From Acidaminococcaceae bacterium (GTDB taxonomy: Bacteria; Bacillota; Negativicutes; Acidaminococcales; Acidaminococcaceae): a stretch of 9,119 bases of DNA. A model generated the notes under the pieces. The model saw only the letters and a list, made by a program, of their open reading frames with translations. It did not search any database and was not told where the DNA came from. The translations under genes and the position numbers were made by a program. This document shows positions 5,749 through 9,119 of this stretch, piece after piece; position 1 is the first letter of the stretch, and each line of letters begins with the position of its first letter. The stretch lies in the NCBI GenBank assembly GCA_017443165.1, contig JAFSOW010000004.1, positions 1 through 9,119 on the forward strand, given 5' to 3'.

Positions 5749-5960
5749 TAAAAAAGCCAAATAGAAACTAAAAGCGTGCAGGGATTGAACAAACCATTGT
5801 GCGTGTTTGTGTAATTCCATGAGATGAAATGCGCCGTCGTGGCGAGACTGTCTGAGGGACGAAGTCCCGAGTTTCGACGCCACAGGCGCATAAGTCCATG
5901 GAATCACAAACAGGCACAGGTTTGCGAAACCCTGCACGCTTTTAGTTTCTATTTGTTATT
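5747..5960 (-). repeat. Long imperfect hairpin repeat, copy B, inverted relative to copy A
   Basis: The gap between the converging ATPase and dipeptidase genes is almost filled by one long hairpin. A perfect 26-bp outer stem (5758-5783 with 5930-5955) continues as an imperfect stem up to the 55-nt core (5833-5887). The core reads in the minus direction, the direction of the dipeptidase gene that ends at 5981. On that strand the structure ends with CTTTTTTATT (plus 5747-5756), identical to the tail of copy A; it overlaps the ATPase stop codon. The outer arms share no clear sequence with those of copy A. The likely role is terminator or 3' stabiliser of the dipeptidase mRNA, and possibly a two-way terminator for the convergent pair. 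Confidence 0.8.
5833..5887 (-). ncRNA. Conserved 55-nt core of the hairpin repeat, copy B
   Basis: Reverse complement of the copy A core with four differences. The apical stem is GGGAC-TTC-GTCCC (plus 5856-5868) where copy A has GGGGC-TTC-GCCCC, so both partners of one pair changed together. Just outside the core, ATTCCATG/CATGGAAT (plus 5897-5904 and 5814-5821) replaces ATTTCATG/CATGAAAT of copy A, again a paired change. Naming it an RNA element is inference from these changes. Confidence 0.45.
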
Positions 5961-5980
5961 AAATTTCGTTCACTTGCGAT

Positions 5981-6928
5981 TTACAGCACTTTCTCCAGAT
6001 ACGCAATACAGTTTTTGTACGCCAGCTTTTCGATCGTTTCTTCACTGAACTTTTTGCCCAGGTACTCAAACAGGGGCACAAAATCCTGCACGCCCTGCAG
6101 GTTATACGGCGGATGGCTGATGCCGTCAAAGTCGCTGCCGAAGCCCAGCTGGTCGTCATTTCCCATAACGTCCATCATATAGGCCAAATGCCGGTACACG
6201 CTTTCAATGCAGGCGTCGTTAAAGTCTTTTTCCAGGAACTGGCCGGCAAAATTAATGCCCACAAAGCCTCCGGTTTTTACCAGCGCCTTTAACTGGTCGT
6301 CCCGCAGATTACGGGGATGGTCGCACAGACTGTAGGCGCAGGAATGGGTGGCGATGATAGGTTTTGTACTGTGTTCCAGCACATCCCAGAAACCGTAGGT
6401 GGAAATGTGGGATACATCCACCGCGATGCCCAGCCGGTTCATCTCCGCCACTACTTTGCGGCCGAACATTGTCAGCCCGCTTTTGCTGCATTCTTCGTTG
6501 ACGCCGTCGGCAATATCGTTGCGGTTGCTCCACACCAGGGTCATGCAGCGCACGCCCAGCTCGTAATAGACGCGAAGCACTTCCAGACTGCCGTCCAGCG
6601 CGCCGCCTTCTTCAATGGCCAGCAGCGTATTGAATTCCCCGTTGGGAAGCTTCTTCAGGTCTTCTCTGGACAGAATGCGGGTAACGTTCAACCCTTTCTG
6701 CTCCAGTTCCCTGAGACCCCGCAGGTAGGTGTCAATCAGCTTCAGCGTATAGGTCGCGCCGGCTCCGGCACGGAAGATGTCCGTCGGGATGAACATAGCC
6801 ATGAACTGGAGGCCGCCGCCGTTTTTAATGATCCGTTCCGCGTCCAGCATCAGGTCGTTGGCGTATAAACTTTTATTCTGTTTGTACAGTTCGCTCAGTG
6901 TGTCGCAATGACAATCTACAATAAACAT
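5981..6928 (-). CDS. M19 (membrane/renal-type) dipeptidase
   Basis: Zinc dipeptidase of family M19, expected to cleave dipeptides, often of broad or D-/dehydro-residue specificity in this family. Seen in 315 residues: HCD near the N-terminus (His7, Asp9), AIEEGG (105-109, with Glu107 as likely zinc-bridging residue), DVSHIS (His174), ATHSCAY (His195), a conserved Arg-containing HPRNLRD (204-210) and GSDFDG (264-269). These are the family's zinc-site and substrate-site landmarks, in order. There is no signal peptide, so it is cytoplasmic despite the family name. Length is normal for bacterial members. The start is ATG at 6928, with GAGGT 8 nt upstream. It lies last in the peptidase-carrier-dipeptidase series, 95 nt after the carrier gene, with a strong hairpin in that gap, and is followed by long-hairpin copy B. 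The substrate is not predictable from sequence. Confidence 0.93.
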   Translation of the reverse strand: MFIVDCHCDTLSELYKQNKSLYANDLMLDAERIIKNGGGLQFMAMFIPTDIFRAGAGATYTLKLIDTYLRGLRELEQKGLNVTRILSREDLKKLPNGEFNTLLAIEEGGALDGSLEVLRVYYELGVRCMTLVWSNRNDIADGVNEECSKSGLTMFGRKVVAEMNRLGIAVDVSHISTYGFWDVLEHSTKPIIATHSCAYSLCDHPRNLRDDQLKALVKTGGFVGINFAGQFLEKDFNDACIESVYRHLAYMMDVMGNDDQLGFGSDFDGISHPPYNLQGVQDFVPLFEYLGKKFSEETIEKLAYKNCIAYLEKVL

Positions 6929-6958
6929 AGGTAGTTACCTCGTCTTCCTGATATCAGA

Positions 6959-7014
6959 AAACACTGATTCCCACGCCTGCACAGTATTTGCGCAAACGCA
7001 CGGAATCAGTGTTT
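6959..7014 (-). terminator. Hairpin between the carrier and dipeptidase genes
   Basis: A perfect 13-bp inverted repeat (6959-6971 and 7002-7014, arms AAACACTGATTCC/GGAATCAGTGTTT) encloses a 30-nt loop that can form a small inner TGCG/CGCA stem. It begins 9 nt after the carrier stop codon. On the minus strand only a short TTTT follows, so termination would be partial. It could equally protect the upstream mRNA from 3' decay and lower dipeptidase output. Read the other way it is followed by a T-rich stretch, but no plus-strand gene leads into it. A 10-bp palindrome CTGATATCAG (6948-6957) follows, before the dipeptidase ribosome site. Confidence 0.55.
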
Positions 7015-7023
7015 CATTGTTTT

Positions 7024-8397
7024 TTATCCGCGATAGTAATAGAAGAAGGTCATAGCTACGTTGACGATCATGGCTCCGCACATGGGGATGAAGGTGCGCT
7101 TGATCAGATCAAACGGAGAAACGTTACCCATACCGGAGGCTACTACGATAACCGCGGTAATGGGGGAACAGGTACGGGCGATGGAAGCCGCGAAATGCAT
7201 CGGCAGCAGGAACAGCACCGGCGCAATACCGCTGGCTTTGGCAACGGCCGGAGTCAGAGCCGCGAAAGCAAAGAACGGGGCGTTGCCGGAACCCATTACG
7301 ATAGAGGAAACGGCGATAATGGCAACCATGACCACCATCATCATCATGGGGGAGAAGCCTGCACTCTGGCTGCCTTTAATCAGGGTGTTGATGACGCCCA
7401 TGCTCATTAAGCCCTGGGCAAATACCTGACCGGCTACGATCAGGGTCACCACGTTGGCCATCTGCATGCCCATGCCATCGAAGAAGGCCTGCACGCCGTC
7501 AAATACGGTCTTCAGGTTGCGGGTGCGGATGAATTCCGCAATCATGCCCACAGCCAGGCCAATCATCATGGCGTTGATAATGTTGACTTTGATCCAGGTG
7601 ATCCACAGGGGGCTGAAGCTCAGGATCATGGCTAACGGAACGATAGGCAGCAGGGCATAAATGCCGGGCGCGTTATCTGCCGGGTCGTCGGATTTGGCAT
7701 GATCCACATCCATGGGAACCACGACGTGTCCGTCTTTCTTATCCAGATATTTCTGGGAGAAGAAGAACAGGGCGCCGACTACGAAGAAAGCTACGATAAC
7801 AATGGGAACCTGATAATTGGTCCAGTAGATAACGGGATCCAGCCCTGCGGTTTCCGCGGACAGGATGGTGCCGGTGTCGCTGGGGCTCCAGTCAAAGCAG
7901 AGGGTGGAAGCTACCGCGGCGGTGGCAGCCAGACGGCTTACGCCCAGACCAATCAGGATGGGGAATACCGTAACCATCAGCAGCATGGCCAGACCGGAAG
8001 CGGAGTTGATGCAGAGGCCGATGCACAGGCCCAGCACCCAGCTCAGGGATAATACCAGATAAGGCGATTTCAGTTTTAACAGGGGTTTGATGGTCATGCG
8101 GACCAGGGCCCGGGAGGCGCCGATCCGGTCCATGTACCTGGCAAACGCGCCGACGCACATGATGTTCAGGCCCAGTTTCGCCGCACGGGAAGACAGGGTC
8201 TGGCTCATGAACTGGAAGGTATCAAAGAGGATGGAACCGGTGCTGGCCTTGGGGGCCAGGATCTGTCCGTAACCCAGGATAACGGCGGTGTACATGAGGA
8301 TGAAACCGCCGACTACCAAAACCGGCTGGGGTTTGTACTTTTTGTAAATCAGGTACGCAACCCAGAATGTGATAAGAAATGAAATAATCAATGCCAT
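7024..8397 (-). CDS. dcuC: DcuC-family C4-dicarboxylate carrier
   Basis: Integral membrane carrier resembling the anaerobic DcuC family, which in Escherichia coli handles succinate efflux and fumarate-succinate exchange. Seen: 457 residues, close to the E. coli length of about 460, with many hydrophobic spans (for example 2-18, 24-46, 112-153, 197-213, 247-262, 271-290, 350-366). A charged cytoplasm-like loop lies at about 215-245. Shared family stretches are INSASGLAMLLMVTVFPILIGLGVSR (130-155), FAQGLMSMG (326-334), GSGNAPFFAF (369-378), ARTCSPI (407-413) and SPFDLIKRT (427-435), which I match from memory to DcuC. The start is ATG at 8397, with CCTCC (plus 8405-8409) giving GGAGG upstream. 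Flanked by two peptidase genes in the same direction, so the substrate might be an acid derived from peptide or amino-acid breakdown rather than succinate itself. Family assignment is firm, substrate is not. Confidence 0.9.
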   Translation of the reverse strand: MALIISFLITFWVAYLIYKKYKPQPVLVVGGFILMYTAVILGYGQILAPKASTGSILFDTFQFMSQTLSSRAAKLGLNIMCVGAFARYMDRIGASRALVRMTIKPLLKLKSPYLVLSLSWVLGLCIGLCINSASGLAMLLMVTVFPILIGLGVSRLAATAAVASTLCFDWSPSDTGTILSAETAGLDPVIYWTNYQVPIVIVAFFVVGALFFFSQKYLDKKDGHVVVPMDVDHAKSDDPADNAPGIYALLPIVPLAMILSFSPLWITWIKVNIINAMMIGLAVGMIAEFIRTRNLKTVFDGVQAFFDGMGMQMANVVTLIVAGQVFAQGLMSMGVINTLIKGSQSAGFSPMMMMVVMVAIIAVSSIVMGSGNAPFFAFAALTPAVAKASGIAPVLFLLPMHFAASIARTCSPITAVIVVASGMGNVSPFDLIKRTFIPMCGAMIVNVAMTFFYYYRG

Positions 8398-8429
8398 AAA
8401 ACTACCTCCAAAACTACATTAATAATTTA

Positions 8430-8473
8430 CAGAAATACCGGTTACCCGGTCGGTACACTCACCGGCATTCCTG
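8430..8473 (-). terminator. Hairpin between the M20 peptidase and carrier genes
   Basis: On the minus strand a 13-bp stem with two G-T wobbles (plus 8461-8473 with 8430-8442) encloses an 18-nt loop. The stem starts 12 nt after the peptidase stop codon. An alternative short stem ACCGG/CCGGT (8437-8441 with 8446-8450) uses the same bases, so two folds compete. The following bases are A/T-rich (TAAATTATTAATG) without a true T-run, so a partial terminator or mRNA stabiliser is more likely than a full stop. The carrier ribosome site follows about 20 nt later. Confidence 0.45.
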
Positions 8474-8485
8474 TGAAAGACAGAG

Positions 8486-9119
8486 TTACTGTTTCGCCGC
8501 CAGGCAGAGGATGTCCAGCGCCCACTGGCAGGTCATGTACAGATCTTCTTCCAGCAGAATTTCGTCAACAGTGTGTACGTTTGTCATGCCGGTGCCCAGC
8601 ACGGTGCAGGGAATGCCGAAACCGTTGAAATGGCTGCTGTCGCTGCCGCCGCCCGTGGCGGTGATGTCAACATTCAGACCCAGGTTTTCCGCCGCTTTGG
8701 CTGCCAGTTGGATCACCTTGCTGTCTTTGTCCAGGCAGTACGGTTTGTAGGAAGGTTTCACTTCCACGTCAACCGGCACGCCGGCTTTTTCGCCGCCCTT
8801 TTTGTAGGCTGCCACAATGTCAGCCGTCAGTTTTTCCAGTTTCTCCGGGTTGCGGCTGCGGCAGTCCATGGCAATCTCCACCAGATCCGGCACGATGTTA
8901 GTGGCGGAACCGCCGTGGATGATGCCGATGTTGCAGGTGGTTTCTTCGTCAATGCGGCTGGTGGGCACGTCCATTAAAATCTCCGCCGCTTTTTTGATGG
9001 CGTTGATTCCTTTTTCCGGCGCTACACCGCCGTGAGCAGTTTTACCGTGAACCTTGGCAAAAATTTTGTTTTGGCCCGGAGCCGCGAAGATGATCTTACC
9101 GGGACGCCCGCTGGAGTCC
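8486..9119 (-). CDS. M20-family PepT-like metallopeptidase, C-terminal 210 residues (start off right edge)
   Basis: Zinc aminopeptidase-type enzyme of clan MH, family M20, of the PepT-like kind that removes residues from small peptides in the cytoplasm. The frame runs unbroken off the right edge; family members are about 370-400 residues, so roughly 160-190 N-terminal residues, with most zinc ligands, are outside. Seen, numbered within the visible part: DSSGRPGKIIFAAPGQNKI at the cut edge, the lid/dimerisation segment GKTAHGGVAPEKGINAI (about 25-41), TTCNIGIIHGGSATNIVPDLVEI (about 60-82), ATGGGSDSSHF (about 157-167) and GMTNVHTVDE, whose His182 fits the last zinc ligand. The stop is TAA at 8486-8488. 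It is the first visible gene of the co-directional series with the carrier and dipeptidase, so the promoter is probably upstream, outside the window. True PepT versus another M20 subgroup cannot be settled from this half. Confidence 0.9.
   Translation of the reverse strand, partial: DSSGRPGKIIFAAPGQNKIFAKVHGKTAHGGVAPEKGINAIKKAAEILMDVPTSRIDEETTCNIGIIHGGSATNIVPDLVEIAMDCRSRNPEKLEKLTADIVAAYKKGGEKAGVPVDVEVKPSYKPYCLDKDSKVIQLAAKAAENLGLNVDITATGGGSDSSHFNGFGIPCTVLGTGMTNVHTVDEILLEEDLYMTCQWALDILCLAAKQ

Noticed and set aside
5482..6048. Several short frames on both strands across 5482-6048
   Set aside because: They cover the ATPase 3' end and the long hairpin copy B, and they arise from the palindromic repeat, not from coding sequence.
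6317..6868. 183-residue plus-strand frame
   Set aside because: Antisense shadow of the M19 dipeptidase, whose zinc-site motifs are complete on the minus strand.
8573..8977. 134-residue plus-strand frame
   Set aside because: Antisense to the M20 peptidase; the minus-strand frame carries the family motifs and continues off the edge.

Overview
The window looks like chromosomal DNA from an anaerobic, amino-acid- or peptide-using member of the Bacillota. A Negativicutes-type genome is my best guess, from the GC-rich coding sequence, the strong AGGAGG-type ribosome sites and the gene content (single-chain pyruvate carboxylase, a DcuC carrier and two peptidases). This is inference; no rRNA or taxonomic marker is present.

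Layout. (1) 1-2202, minus strand: the N-terminal 734 residues of pyruvate carboxylase, cut by the left edge. (2) 2203-2446: a divergent promoter region serving pyc to the left and an unknown gene to the right. (3) 2447-4051, plus strand: a 534-residue soluble, helix-rich protein I do not recognise. (4) 4071-4243: a long imperfect hairpin repeat (copy A). (5) 4244-4566: an AT-rich, palindrome-dense control region with a consensus sigma-70 promoter wrapped in three copies of a 14-bp sequence, then a possible 23-codon leader ORF. (6) 4567-5748, plus strand: an AAA_14/DUF4143-type ATPase starting at TTG. (7) 5747-5960: a second long hairpin repeat (copy B), with the same core as copy A in inverted orientation. 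(8) 5981-9119, minus strand: three co-directional genes read right to left, namely a PepT-like M20 peptidase (5' end off the window), a DcuC-family carrier and an M19 dipeptidase, with a strong hairpin in each gap.

How the parts may work together. The M20 peptidase and the M19 dipeptidase would hydrolyse small peptides. The DcuC-type carrier between them would move a C4-dicarboxylate or similar acid across the membrane. Pyruvate carboxylase supplies oxaloacetate, which can feed the reductive C4 branch (malate, fumarate, succinate), so a DcuC carrier fits the same metabolism, although pyc is not in that gene cluster. The ATPase with its elaborate operator region is more AT-rich than its surroundings and looks like an accessory gene.

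The least ordinary features are the paired long-hairpin repeats. They share a 55-nt core (51/55 identical), have unrelated but self-complementary outer arms, show base-pair-preserving substitutions, and end in the same T-rich tail in the same orientation relative to the gene each one follows. The three-copy operator over the ATPase promoter is the second.
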